From NCBI GenBank assembly GCA_001298545.1, contig LJCX01000024.1, forward strand, positions 1 to 64,000: DNA of 64,000 nucleotides. The letters are read 5' to 3'. Source of the DNA: Actinobacteria bacterium OV320. Lineage in GTDB: Bacteria > Actinomycetota > Actinomycetes > Streptomycetales > Streptomycetaceae. The translations under genes were made by a program, and so were the position numbers. Shown here piece after piece: positions 38,131 to 48,088 of the stretch (its first letter is position 1; every line of letters starts with the position of its first letter). The notes beneath the pieces were generated by a model that saw nothing but the letters and a program-made list of their open reading frames with translations, had not been told where the DNA came from and did not search any database.

Positions 38131-38903
38131 CGGCGACGACGACACACGGAGCCTCCGCTTCCGGCGAACCGGAGCCGTCCGCCGGCCGGCCCGGACGCCG
38201 CTCGCCGCGCAGCGGCTTCGGCCTGAGAGGGCCGCGGCACGGACGGCACTCGGTGTCCGCGGACCAACTGGCCGCGCTCGCGCTGCCCATCGGGGACGAC
38301 GGTGTCGTCATGGGCGTCGGCGCCGAGGGACGGCCGGCCGTGCTGGGGATCAACCGGCCCACGCCGTACGACGTCGTCCTGATCGGCGGGCTGTGGACCG
38401 CGCAGGTCCTCGCCCTGAGGACGGCCGCCACCGGGGCCCGGGTGGCCGTGGAGACCGGGCGGCCGCAGGCCTGGGTGCAGATGGTGCACGCGATGGGCGG
38501 CGGGCAGAACGGGCTTGCCGTGTACGAGGTCGGCCGGGTGCCTCCGCAGGGCGCTTCGGCGGGCACGCCGGTACTGGTGGTGCGGGACTGCGGGATGCGC
38601 CCGCCGCGCGGCCGGGTCACCTCCGGGCCCTGGCAGTCCGTGCTGACGCTGCTGCCGTACCTCAGTCCGGTCGCCCCGCGGCTGGTCCGGCAGGCCCGGC
38701 TCGTCGGCGTCCAGCGGATCTCGCCGGACGAGGCCGCGGAACTGGGCCGCGCGTTGTCGCTGCCCCGCGGGGACGTGGAGGCACTGCCCACGCTCGCCGA
38801 CGGGTTCACCCTGTGGTGCGCCGACCGCGACCGGCAGTACGTGATGACGCAACCCACGGATGCGGAGATCGGGCTGCTGGGCACACCGAGACGGATGGAC
38901 TGA
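38127..38903 (+). CDS. T7SS-locus conserved protein, unknown function
   Basis: A 258-aa protein with a basic, disordered first 45 residues and a compact globular remainder (TPYDVVLIGGLWTAQVLALRTAATGARVAVETGRPQAWVQMVHAMGGGQ). The repeated beta-strand/Gly pattern suggests a Rossmann-like or EccE-like fold, but no family is recognised. The ATG overlaps the eccE stop by 4 nt (ATGA), so it is a fixed partner of eccE in this locus. Confidence 0.78.
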   Translation: MTATTTHGASASGEPEPSAGRPGRRSPRSGFGLRGPRHGRHSVSADQLAALALPIGDDGVVMGVGAEGRPAVLGINRPTPYDVVLIGGLWTAQVLALRTAATGARVAVETGRPQAWVQMVHAMGGGQNGLAVYEVGRVPPQGASAGTPVLVVRDCGMRPPRGRVTSGPWQSVLTLLPYLSPVAPRLVRQARLVGVQRISPDEAAELGRALSLPRGDVEALPTLADGFTLWCADRDRQYVMTQPTDAEIGLLGTPRRMD

Positions 38904-38950
38904 CACGGCGGCTCCTCCCCTCGTCTCCGGCGGGACCGGCCGGCCTTTCC

Positions 38951-39001
38951 CCTCACCTCATCTCCTTTCACGTCACCTCACCTCACCTCATCTCCTTTCA
39001 C
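38951..39001. repeat. Two 21-bp direct repeats, C/T-rich
   Basis: CCTCACCTCATCTCCTTTCAC occurs at 38951-38971 and again at 38981-39001, embedded in a longer CACCTCA-rich tract. This pyrimidine-rich strand bias is striking in the 410-nt gap (38,904-39,313) before the MinD-like ATPase gene. The rest of the gap shows nothing recognisable apart from a strong ribosome binding site at its end. Confidence 0.8.
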
Positions 39002-39313
39002 CTCCCTTCACCTGTGCGGCACTTCAGCTGTTATGGCCGTTTTGCCTTGTGGCCTTAAGTGCGTTTGCGGCCTCTTCGGGAGGTGCGTGACGTGGTGGAC
39101 TGGTGCTGAGGGGTGGGCGGGCCTGCCGAGGTGGGCCGTCTGATGATTAGGCTGGTACGGGGCGCGATGCCGGAAACCATGGGGTGGACGTCGGCGTCTC
39201 CCGGGGGAAAGCCGCATCGGACGACGTCAGACGGCCTCGAACCACTCAAGGACGACAGAAGCGAACGGTCGCCCCGGCACGGCATGAGGGTGCTCGACCA
39301 ACCAGGAGGAATT

Positions 39314-42300
39314 GTGAGCAGCGATCGGGACGGGATCCGCGGGGGCTGGGCCACACCCGGCGATGACCAGCCCGACGCGGAGTCCGCCGTCGAGGCGACG
39401 GGCGAGTTCACCATCGACTACGCGCCGCCGGCTTGGTACACGCAGAACACGGGCGGCGGTCCGGCTCCGGCACCCGGCGTGGCGCCCGGCGCGCCCCCCG
39501 GGCCGGGAGCAGGCGCGGAAGCCGGCACGGGGGCGACGGGTACGCCCGCAGCGCCGGTCGCTCCGCCCGCGCCGGACGCTCCGTTCACGCCACCTTCGCA
39601 CCCGGCAGCGCCCACGCCACAGGCCCCGTTCACCCCGGCTGCGCCACCCGTGCCGGCGCCCGCGCCTGAAGCTCCGTTCGCTCCGGCTGCACCGCCCGTG
39701 CCGGACGGGGGCTTCCCCCTGGCCGCACCGGGAGCACCGGTCACTCCGGTGGCTCCTGCGGCGCCGCCCGCTCCGCCCGTCCCGCCCGTTCCGGCGGCTC
39801 CCGCCATGCCTCCCGGCGCGGGGCCGGTCGCCGTGCCGGGCCTTCCGGCGGGCAGCGGATTCGAGCCACAACCGCAGCCCCACCAGCAGCAGGCCGAGGC
39901 CCAGTGGGGAGCCTCGGGGGCTTCGGCGGGTGACGAGGAGGGCGGTTCCGGAAACGGGGACCTGGAGAGCGGTGCGACCATGCGCTTCTCCGCGGCCGCC
40001 CTCAAGCGGGAGATCGCTGAGCACGCCGCTGCCGTACAGCCCGAGCCCGGGACGCCCGCGGAGCCGGAGGCCGAGGCCGCCGAATCCCCCTCGTCCGGCT
40101 CTGTGCCGTCCGGGGCCGCGGATCCGGCGGAGGCATCCGCCGACGCGGGCGTATCGGACGGCAACGAGGCTACGGCCGCTGCCGCCGAGGCTGACGCGGG
40201 CGCCGACGCCGACGCCGACGCAGAGTTCCCGACCGACCGGACGTCCGACGAAAGCGGCACCGCACCGGACGGTGAAGGCGCCCCCGAGGCTCCCGCGAGC
40301 GGCGATGCGGCGATCCAGGACGCCGAGGACGTGACGGGCCCCGCACCCGAGGGCGCCGTCGTCACCGAGGACGCGGCCCCGCAGAACGCCTCCGTCGTCG
40401 AGGAGCCCTCGGACGCCGACCCCGCCGGCCCCGCCCAGCCGCAGGGCAGCGTGCCCCAGGACGCCGTTCCCCCGGCTCCCCCGGCGCAGCCGGCCTGGAC
40501 TCCTCCGCCGGCCCCGCAGGGCGAGCTGCCTCCGCTACCGCCGTCGTACCAGCCCGCGGCACCCGCACCGGCGGCCCAGTGGCCGGTCCAGCCGCAGCCC
40601 GCCGATGCCGCGGCGCCCGTCCAGCAGCCGCCCGTTCACCCGCCCGTCCAGCCGCAGGCAGCTCCGCCCGCGCCGGTCGGCTGGAACCCGTCGGCCCCGG
40701 AGCCGGCCCCGGCCGCACCCCAGCCGGGCTACGGCTTCCCGCAGCCCCCCGCTCCCGCTGGGGCGGTCCAGCAGCCTCCCGCCCCGCAGCCGGGCTACGG
40801 CTTCCCGCAGCCCGGTGGCGCTCCGGCCTCCGCCCCCGCACCGGAACCGGCCCCTGCGGCACCCCAGCCGCCCGCGGACGCCCACACACCCGCCGGCTAC
40901 GGCTTCCCCCACCCCACCGACGCACCGCCCGCCCCCGGCGCCTACGGCTTCCCCCACCAGAACACCGGACCCGCAGCACCCGCCCCCGCACCGCAACCGG
41001 CAGCTCCGGCACCCCAGCCGCCCGCCGGCTACGGCTTCCCGCAGCCCGCCGACGCATCAGCCGCTCCCGGTGGCTACGGCTTCCCCCAGCCCCCGGCACC
41101 GCAGCAGGCGCAGGCGCACCCCGGCTTCCCGCAGCCCGGCATCCCGCAGCAGGCGGACGGGCAGCCCCCGGCGGCCGCCTCCCAGGGATTCCCGCAGGGA
41201 GCCCCACAAGGCGCGCCTCAGGGCTTCCCCGGGCAGCCTCCCCAGCCTCAGCCCCAGCCGCCCCAGCCCCAGGCACCGCATGCCGCGCAGGCACCGCAGG
41301 CACCGCATGCCCCGCACGCGCCCGCCCCGGACGCCCCGCAGGGTGCGCAGCAGCACCAGCCGCCCGTCGACCCCCGGGCCGGGGCCGCCTGGCCGCAACC
41401 GATCCAGCACGACCAGCGGCAGCCGGTCAACCCCGGTGCGGCGCCGCTGGGTTACACGGCCGCCGTGGAGCTGTCCTCCGACCGGCTGCTCAACAACAAG
41501 AGGCAGAAGGCGAAGAGCGGGCGGCCCGCCGCCGCTCCCTCCCGCTTCAAGCTCGGTGGCAAGAAGGAGGAGGCCGAGCGGCAGCGCAAGCTGGAGCTGA
41601 TCCGCACGCCGGTGCTGTCCTGCTACCGGATCGCCGTCATCAGCCTCAAGGGCGGCGTGGGCAAGACCACGACCACCACCGCGCTCGGCTCCACCCTCGC
41701 CACCGAACGCCAGGACAAGATCCTCGCGATCGACGCCAACCCGGACGCCGGCACGCTCGGCCGCCGGGTGCGGCGCGAGACCGGGGCGACGATCCGTGAC
41801 CTCGTCCAGGCGATCCCGTACCTCAACTCGTACATGGACATCCGGCGGTTCACCTCCCAGGCGCCGTCCGGCCTGGAGATCATCGCCAACGACGTCGACC
41901 CGGCCGTGTCCACGACCTTCAACGACGAGGACTACCGGCGCGCGATAGACGTGCTCGGCAACCAGTACCCGATCATCCTCACCGACTCCGGTACCGGTCT
42001 GCTCTACAGCGCCATGCGCGGGGTGCTCGACCTCGCCGACCAGCTCATCATCATCTCCACGCCGTCCGTGGACGGTGCGAGCAGCGCCAGCACGACGCTG
42101 GACTGGCTGTCCGCGCACGGATACGCCGAGCTCGTCTCGCGTTCCATCACCGTCATCTCCGGGGTGCGCGAGACCGGCAAGATGATCAAGGTCGACGACA
42201 TCGTGTCGCACTTCGAGACCCGCTGCCGCGGTGTCGTCGTCGTGCCGTTCGACGAGCACCTGGCCGCGGGCGCCGAGGTCGACCTCGACATGATGCGGCC

Positions 42301-42730
42301 GAAGGTCCGGGAGGCGTACTTCAACCTCACGGCGATGGTCGCGGAGGACTTCATCCGCCACCAGCAGCGCCAGGGCCTGTGGACCAGCGACGGCAACCCG
42401 CCGCCGGTGGCCGCCCCGCCGATGCCGGGCCAGCAGACGCCGGGCCAGCCGGTGCCCGGACAGCCGTATCCGCAGCAGCAGCCGGGACAGCCGTACCCGC
42501 AGGCGCCCCAGCCCGGCCCCGGGCAGCCGTACCCCCCGCAGCAGGGTCAGCCCCAGGGCCAGCCGTATCCGCAGCCGCAGCCCCAGCCGGGGCAGGATCC
42601 GTACGCCCAGCCGCAGCCTCCGCAGCAGCAGAACCCGGGGTATCCCCCGGCCGGCTACGGCTACCCGCAACACCCGCAGGCGCCCCAGGCCCCCCAGGCC
42701 CCTCAGCCCGGGCAGCCTCCGCAGCAGTGA
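39314..42730 (+). CDS. EspI/MinD-like ATPase with long Pro/Ala-rich N-terminus
   Basis: A 1138-aa protein. Residues 1 to about 710 are low complexity (Pro, Ala, Gln, Gly, Glu) with at least six GYGFPQP-type repeats, and the end has GQPYPQ repeats. The folded core is a MinD/ParA-type ATPase with deviant Walker A KGGVGKTT near residue 777, followed by [17 protein letters not shown] and [13 protein letters not shown]. This matches the EspI-type T7SS regulators and the S. coelicolor SCO5717 type as I remember it. GTG 39314 follows AGGAGGAATT. It probably regulates or localises the secretion machine. Confidence 0.88.
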   Translation: MSSDRDGIRGGWATPGDDQPDAESAVEATGEFTIDYAPPAWYTQNTGGGPAPAPGVAPGAPPGPGAGAEAGTGATGTPAAPVAPPAPDAPFTPPSHPAAPTPQAPFTPAAPPVPAPAPEAPFAPAAPPVPDGGFPLAAPGAPVTPVAPAAPPAPPVPPVPAAPAMPPGAGPVAVPGLPAGSGFEPQPQPHQQQAEAQWGASGASAGDEEGGSGNGDLESGATMRFSAAALKREIAEHAAAVQPEPGTPAEPEAEAAESPSSGSVPSGAADPAEASADAGVSDGNEATAAAAEADAGADADADAEFPTDRTSDESGTAPDGEGAPEAPASGDAAIQDAEDVTGPAPEGAVVTEDAAPQNASVVEEPSDADPAGPAQPQGSVPQDAVPPAPPAQPAWTPPPAPQGELPPLPPSYQPAAPAPAAQWPVQPQPADAAAPVQQPPVHPPVQPQAAPPAPVGWNPSAPEPAPAAPQPGYGFPQPPAPAGAVQQPPAPQPGYGFPQPGGAPASAPAPEPAPAAPQPPADAHTPAGYGFPHPTDAPPAPGAYGFPHQNTGPAAPAPAPQPAAPAPQPPAGYGFPQPADASAAPGGYGFPQPPAPQQAQAHPGFPQPGIPQQADGQPPAAASQGFPQGAPQGAPQGFPGQPPQPQPQPPQPQAPHAAQAPQAPHAPHAPAPDAPQGAQQHQPPVDPRAGAAWPQPIQHDQRQPVNPGAAPLGYTAAVELSSDRLLNNKRQKAKSGRPAAAPSRFKLGGKKEEAERQRKLELIRTPVLSCYRIAVISLKGGVGKTTTTTALGSTLATERQDKILAIDANPDAGTLGRRVRRETGATIRDLVQAIPYLNSYMDIRRFTSQAPSGLEIIANDVDPAVSTTFNDEDYRRAIDVLGNQYPIILTDSGTGLLYSAMRGVLDLADQLIIISTPSVDGASSASTTLDWLSAHGYAELVSRSITVISGVRETGKMIKVDDIVSHFETRCRGVVVVPFDEHLAAGAEVDLDMMRPKVREAYFNLTAMVAEDFIRHQQRQGLWTSDGNPPPVAAPPMPGQQTPGQPVPGQPYPQQQPGQPYPQAPQPGPGQPYPPQQGQPQGQPYPQPQPQPGQDPYAQPQPPQQQNPGYPPAGYGYPQHPQAPQAPQAPQPGQPPQQ

Positions 42731-42739
42731 GTCAGTGAG

Positions 42740-42789
42740 AACGCCGAAGGGCGGCCGGTGTCCTGGGACACCGGCCGCCCTTCGGCGTT
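42740..42789. terminator. Very strong bidirectional terminator
   Basis: A perfect 23-bp stem (AACGCCGAAGGGCGGCCGGTGTC and its complement) with a 4-nt loop lies between the convergent MinD-like ATPase and ribF genes. It marks the right end of the T7SS locus and can end both transcripts. Confidence 0.9.
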
Positions 42790-42814
42790 CGTCGGTCCTA
42801 CCGGGGCGGGGCGG

Positions 42815-43759
42815 CTAGCGCGCCGCCACCAGCTCCTTGCAGCGCTTCACGTCCTCGGCCATCTGCTCCAACAGCCCGTCCAGCGACTCGAACTTCGCCT
42901 GGCCGCGCACGAAGGCGAGGAAGTCGACGGCGACGTGCAGGCCGTAGAGGTCGAGGCCGACGCGGTCGATGGCGTACGCCTCGACCGTGCGCTCGGTGCC
43001 GTCGAACTGCGGGTTGGTGCCGACGGAGATCGCGGCCGGCATCGCCTCGCCGTTCGCGTGCAGCCAGCCCGCGTAGACGCCGTCCGCCGGGATCGCGGTG
43101 TGCGGCAGGGTCTCGACGTTGGCGGTCGGGAAACCGAGCTCCCGTCCCCGCTGCGCCCCGCGCACCACGATCCCCTCCACCCGGTGCGGGCGGCCGAGGA
43201 TCTCCCCGGCACCCGCGACATCGCCCTCGGCGACCAGCCGACGGGTCAGCGTCGAGGAGAACGGCTGCCCGCCGCCCGCCTCACCGCACAGCACCAGGTC
43301 GACGACCTCGACGTCGAAGTCGTAGACCTTGCCCTGCTCGGTGAGGAACTCGACGTTGCCCGCCGCCTTGTGACCGAAGCGGAAGTTGGGGCCCTCGACG
43401 ACCGCCTTGGCGTGCAGCTTGTCGACCAGGACCTTGACCACGAAGTCCGCCGGGGACAGCTTCGAGAACTCCGTGGTGAAGGGGAGGATCAGCAACGCGT
43501 CCACACCCAGTTCGGCCATCAGCTCGGCGCGACGGTGGTGCGGGGCGAGCAGCGGCGGGTGGCTGCCGGGCCGGACGACCTCGCTGGGGTGCGGGTCGAA
43601 GGTGACGACGACGGCGGGAACGCCCAGTTCACGGGCCCGGTCCACGGCATGCCGGATGATCAGCTGGTGCCCGCGGTGCACCCCGTCGTAGGACCCGATG
43701 GTGACGACGCTGCGTCCCCAGTCCTCGGGGATGTCCTCCAAGCCACGCCAGCGCTGCAC
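42815..43759 (-). CDS. ribF: Bifunctional riboflavin kinase/FAD synthetase
   Basis: Makes FMN and FAD from riboflavin. The 314-aa protein has the N-terminal FMN adenylyltransferase domain (GSYDGVHRGHQ, with the HxGH-like motif) and the C-terminal riboflavin kinase domain (GRELGFPTANV, DGVYAGWL, ISVGTNPQFDG). GTG 43759 starts at the conserved family N-terminus MQRWRGLEDIP. It stands alone: 204 nt separate it from the large protein upstream. Confidence 0.94.
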   Translation of the reverse strand: MQRWRGLEDIPEDWGRSVVTIGSYDGVHRGHQLIIRHAVDRARELGVPAVVVTFDPHPSEVVRPGSHPPLLAPHHRRAELMAELGVDALLILPFTTEFSKLSPADFVVKVLVDKLHAKAVVEGPNFRFGHKAAGNVEFLTEQGKVYDFDVEVVDLVLCGEAGGGQPFSSTLTRRLVAEGDVAGAGEILGRPHRVEGIVVRGAQRGRELGFPTANVETLPHTAIPADGVYAGWLHANGEAMPAAISVGTNPQFDGTERTVEAYAIDRVGLDLYGLHVAVDFLAFVRGQAKFESLDGLLEQMAEDVKRCKELVAAR

Positions 43760-43964
43760 TGTGACCGCTCCTCGAACCCGTGTCCGTATCTACCATTGCC
43801 TCTTACGCAGGACTAAGGGTGCCATGCCGGGTGCTCCCGGCCCGCATCGGCATGGAGGCTGTGACCCGACCCACGTGAGTCGGACCACAGGAGCCGGGAC
43901 GGAAGTCGGGCCGGAAGTCGGGCCGCCGAAGCCGGGGCACCGGGGTCGGGCCCCGGGCGGCGCG

Positions 43965-46900
43965 TCACGCGGGCACCCGGGCCCCCGCGAGGTTCTCGAT
44001 CGTCCGACGGGCGCTGGGTCCGACCACCACCGCCCACTCCCCCGGCGCGTCCGTGAGCCAGTCCACCACCCGCGCGGCGAAGCCCGGGACATGCCGGGCC
44101 AGCTCGACCAGACCGCGGTCGAAGCGGGTCGCGCCGTCGGGGGTGCTGACCAGGAGCAGGCCGGTGCGGTGGACGAGCGCCCGCAGGCCCTCGCCGTCAC
44201 GCCCGGCGGCACCGTGCAGTACGGCGTCCAGGACCTCCGGGGAGCGTTCGTGGGCGAGGAGGTGCTCCAGCAGTTCGTCACGCAGCGGGCGGGACTCCGG
44301 GACGCCAGGCGCGGCCAGTACACCGGCCAGCGCGGCCCGCACCTGTTCGGGCCCGCCGCCGTCCAGCAGTCCCGTGACCAGCGGCAGGAGGACGGGCCAG
44401 GCGGCGGGGCCGTGGTCGAGGCGCCGGTCGACGTACGCGGCCACCTGCCCGGCGGCCTCCGGCCGGCGCTCGACGGCCTCCCGGACGAGGGCGGCGACCC
44501 GCTGGGCCAGGGCGGGCGTGGTGACGTCGGCTAGGGCGCGCAGGACGGTGCGGGTGTCCGCGCGGTCGGGCCCGCGCAGGCGGGACCGGAAGGCGTCCAG
44601 GACCGGCTCGGGGTGGGTGCCCAGGGCGGCGAGCAGCGCGCTCGGCGGCAGCTGCGGGTCCCCCGCCGTGAACCGCTCCAGCGCCTGCGGCAGGTAACGG
44701 GAGCGGGTCTCGGGGTCCCGGACGAGGAGCGCGAGCGCGCCACCGTGCAGGGCCTGGTCGGCGGGGCGCGCCAGCAGGACGAGGGCCGCGTAGCGCAGCA
44801 GCCGGTGGTCGGCCTCCGTCCGGATGTGCGGGGCGACGCGCAGTCCGTACGTCACCGCCGCGACCCGCCGGGGCGGCCGCTCGTCGTGCGACCAGCGGTC
44901 GACGGCCCGGCACAGCGCGGACGGCTCCTCCTCCGCCAGTACGGCGAGCAACTCGTCGGCACGGGGGTGCGCGCAGTCGACGAGGGCCTCCGTGAGGTCG
45001 TCCAGCGCCCGGTGCCGGTGGGTGTGCAGCAGCGCCTGCGCCGCCGTCGCCACGGTGGCGTGCGGGGTCGCGGGCAGCGGCCGCTCGTCGTCGAACCAGT
45101 GGGTGAGGCACGGCTGTACGGCGGTGGGGTCGGCGTCGAGGAGCCGGGCGACGGCGTCGAGGTAGCGGGGCGCGTCCGCGTCGTGCGGGGCGCCGTCAGC
45201 GAGGACCAGACGGCGCAGCAGGTCGAGCCGGGCGTCGGCGGGGAGGGCGAGCCCGGTCCAGAACGCGGGGCCGAAGTCCACGAACCGGCCGTGCGTCCGG
45301 GCCCCCGCGCCGATCAGGTCCGCCAGCAGGCGCAGGACGCCCGTGTACGGCGTCGCGTCCGGGACGCCCAGCAGGCTCCCGGTGAGCAGCCGGGCGGCCC
45401 ACCACGACTCCGGGTCGGCGTCCAGGGCGTGGACCAACTCCCGCAGCCGTAGCGCGAGTCGGTGCGGGCCCTGTTGGCGGGCGAGGAGCAGCAGGGCCTG
45501 GACGACGGGACCGGCCCGGTGGTGCGGGACGGGCAGCGGATGTCCCCCGTCGGGCGCGCGCCGGCGGTGCACCAGGGCGCGCAGTGCCTCGTCCAGGTCG
45601 AGGTGGATGCCCTGGATCCAGTCGGCGAGTTCCTCGTGGGCGAAGCGGTAGCCGCGGCCCGCGGGCACGAGGAGGCCCTCGGTGAGGACGGCGGACGCCC
45701 AGCCGGCACCGCCACCGAGGCGGGCCGGTGCCTGACCCCAGGGGAACACCGCCTCGAACGACGCCCGGTCCAGTTCGCCCTGGCCTGGCCCGAGGCTGCG
45801 GCGGGCGGCCTCGTGCACCTGGCCGGAGACCTTCGCCGCGAGACGGCGTACGGCGGTGCCGCGCAGCCCGTTCTCGGCGGCGAGGCGCACCGCGATCCGC
45901 AGGCACATCAGGTCGAGGTACGCGGACAGGACGTCGTCGCGGTCGACGGGCGCCGGGGCCTGCGGACCGGGGAGCGCGGCACAGACCTCGGAGAGGAGGC
46001 GGAGGGTGAGGGGGTGCCGGTCGTCGGGGGCGGCGAGCGCTCCCTCGGGCAGGGCGTGGCGGACGCGGGCCTCGCGCGCCTCGTCGGCGGTGAGATCGCC
46101 GAGGCGGACGCACGGCGGGAGCGGGTCCCCGGCCACGACGGCCCCGTACAGGAGCTCCGGCGGGAACTCAGCGCCGGCCCGTTCCCAGTACTCCCCCCGG
46201 CACGCCACCACCAGCCGCGTGCCCGTCTCCCGCAACCATTCGGCCGTGCCCTCGGTCCACTCGGCGAGCCGGTGCGCGAGGACCGGCGGCATCTCCTCGG
46301 GCCCGTCGAGAAGCAGCAGCAGGGGGCGTCCGACGGCCCGGGCGAGGCGGGCGAGCCGCTCGGGCGTCACATCACCGAGGCCGCAGGGGCCGGCCACGCC
46401 GGACAGCCCGGCCGCCGCGGACAGCACGGCCGGAACGGCCCCCGACCCCCGCTCCGGAACCGCTGCCGGGCCCGAGGCCGAACCCGAGCCCGAGCCCGAG
46501 GTCGAGGCCGCCACGATGCGTGCCGCGCGGTTCAGTGCGCGGCGGGCCGCGGCGGCGAGGGAGTCGTCCCCGGCCCGCAGGTCGGCGCCGCGCAGCCACA
46601 GGGTGGGGGCCGGCCGCGCACCCCGGTCGCGGCGCGCGGCGAGGGCGGCGAGTTCCGTCGTACGGCCGCTGCCCGGTGCGCCGACGAGGCCGAGGACGGC
46701 TGCCGGGCTCGTCGCGAAGGCGGCGAACTCCCTTGCCGGGAAGGCGCGTTCGATCGGTTCCGCGGCGGCTGCGGGGGAGCCGGTCGCGGTGTGGCCGAAG
46801 GGGCCGGACAGCGCTCCGGGCGGGCCGTCCGAGCCGACCGACGTGGCGGTGAGTTCGAGGAGACCGGCCAGGTTGAGGTCGGCGCCGTAGGCGGGCACGG

Positions 46901-47831
46901 TGGCCGCGTTACGCGCGAGCAGCTCGGCCAGCGGACCGCCGGCCACGATCCCCGCCCCGCCCCCGGCCGCCCACACCCCGGCCTCCGTCCCCGCGGCACC
47001 GCCATCTTCACCGCGACCGCCACCCGCACTCGGCGGCAGCGCTGCGGGGTTGTCCTCGGTCGTCGGCCTGCCGCCGGCCGGCGGGAGGCCGTCGATCGGC
47101 AAAGTGGCGTCGGCCGTGGGCACCCGGGGTCGCAGCGGCACCGCGAAGCCGACGTCGCGGTGGCCGGACTGGAGCGCGGTGCCGAGGACGGCGACGACCG
47201 CGCCGGTCTCCGCGTCGAGGACCGGTCCCCCGGCCGCGCCACCGCCGAGCCGCAGCGCGTCCCGGCCCGCCGTGCCGATCGCCAGCTCCAGAGCGTCGTC
47301 GAGGAGGTGGAAGCGGTCCGTCGCCGTGTACGTCGCGGACGTCTCGGCCAGCACCCGTGCCTCGCGCCAGCAGCCGGCCGCCAGCCGGACGTACCGGCCG
47401 GTCTCGACGCCGTCCCGCACGGTCACCGGCAGCGGCACCCCGTCGAGGCCCTCGGTGCGGACGAGAGCCAGGTCGAGTTCCGGCAGCGGGGTGACCGCGT
47501 CGTCGGTCACGACGCAGCTGCGGTCGCCGGCGGCGTACAGGACGAGCCGGGACAGGCCGTCGACGGCCTCGTGACTGGTGACGACCGTGCCGTGGTGGTC
47601 GGCGACGAACCCGGTGCCGCGCGGCCGGCCGGCGAGGTCGCGGATCCGGACGAGCGAGCCGTCGGCGGCGACGCCGGTGGCGAAGTCCGGGGCGGCGTCC
47701 GGAAGAACCGTGGGATCCGGGGCGTCCGGGAGAACCGTGGGATCCGGGGTGCCCGGGGGATCCGCCGGGCGGCTCCGGGTCACGCCCCGCGGGGAGTCGT
47801 GCCGCGGTGTCCGCGGGCCTCGTCCCGCCAT
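43965..47831 (-). CDS. Trypsin-like (pseudo)protease fused to P-loop ATPase and helical repeats
   Basis: A 1288-aa protein. Residues about 50-225 form a chymotrypsin-fold domain with His87 (TSHEAVDG) and Asp120 (LDLALVR) but Ala200 where the GxSGGP serine should be (GAAGGP). A P-loop NTPase follows (GAPGSGRTT near 384; Walker B LLLLLDGPEE near 505), in NACHT/STAND style, then a winged-helix-like segment and HEAT-like helical repeats to the end. Such trypsin-STAND fusions occur in bacterial conflict and signalling systems; the Streptomyces homologue beside truB is known only as a large ATP-binding protein. Role unknown. Confidence 0.85.
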   Translation of the reverse strand: MAGRGPRTPRHDSPRGVTRSRPADPPGTPDPTVLPDAPDPTVLPDAAPDFATGVAADGSLVRIRDLAGRPRGTGFVADHHGTVVTSHEAVDGLSRLVLYAAGDRSCVVTDDAVTPLPELDLALVRTEGLDGVPLPVTVRDGVETGRYVRLAAGCWREARVLAETSATYTATDRFHLLDDALELAIGTAGRDALRLGGGAAGGPVLDAETGAVVAVLGTALQSGHRDVGFAVPLRPRVPTADATLPIDGLPPAGGRPTTEDNPAALPPSAGGGRGEDGGAAGTEAGVWAAGGGAGIVAGGPLAELLARNAATVPAYGADLNLAGLLELTATSVGSDGPPGALSGPFGHTATGSPAAAAEPIERAFPAREFAAFATSPAAVLGLVGAPGSGRTTELAALAARRDRGARPAPTLWLRGADLRAGDDSLAAAARRALNRAARIVAASTSGSGSGSASGPAAVPERGSGAVPAVLSAAAGLSGVAGPCGLGDVTPERLARLARAVGRPLLLLLDGPEEMPPVLAHRLAEWTEGTAEWLRETGTRLVVACRGEYWERAGAEFPPELLYGAVVAGDPLPPCVRLGDLTADEAREARVRHALPEGALAAPDDRHPLTLRLLSEVCAALPGPQAPAPVDRDDVLSAYLDLMCLRIAVRLAAENGLRGTAVRRLAAKVSGQVHEAARRSLGPGQGELDRASFEAVFPWGQAPARLGGGAGWASAVLTEGLLVPAGRGYRFAHEELADWIQGIHLDLDEALRALVHRRRAPDGGHPLPVPHHRAGPVVQALLLLARQQGPHRLALRLRELVHALDADPESWWAARLLTGSLLGVPDATPYTGVLRLLADLIGAGARTHGRFVDFGPAFWTGLALPADARLDLLRRLVLADGAPHDADAPRYLDAVARLLDADPTAVQPCLTHWFDDERPLPATPHATVATAAQALLHTHRHRALDDLTEALVDCAHPRADELLAVLAEEEPSALCRAVDRWSHDERPPRRVAAVTYGLRVAPHIRTEADHRLLRYAALVLLARPADQALHGGALALLVRDPETRSRYLPQALERFTAGDPQLPPSALLAALGTHPEPVLDAFRSRLRGPDRADTRTVLRALADVTTPALAQRVAALVREAVERRPEAAGQVAAYVDRRLDHGPAAWPVLLPLVTGLLDGGGPEQVRAALAGVLAAPGVPESRPLRDELLEHLLAHERSPEVLDAVLHGAAGRDGEGLRALVHRTGLLLVSTPDGATRFDRGLVELARHVPGFAARVVDWLTDAPGEWAVVVGPSARRTIENLAGARVPA

Positions 47832-48088
47832 CGCCGTACCTCCCGCCGCGCCCGCGTGCCCTGGGTCCGACGGTAGGGGCGGGATGATCGGCGGGACAGA
47901 TCACGGAGCGAACGCGCCCCCCTGCACTCCCCGGGTTCACTCCGAGCGCCTGCCCGGACGGGTGAATGAACGGGGGCCGCTGGATACACCCTAGGGGTGG
48001 GGGAACCGAGGGGGGACCGTGGAGCGGCGGCGCAGCACAACCCCGTGTTCGCCGCTCCACGGGCACCAGGAGACGCTCCTGAAACAGC

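Noticed and set aside
40720..41150. Repeats in the MinD-like gene as a CRISPR or satellite
   Set aside because: They are in frame and encode GYGFPQP-type peptide repeats; spacing is irregular and there are no unique spacers of constant length.
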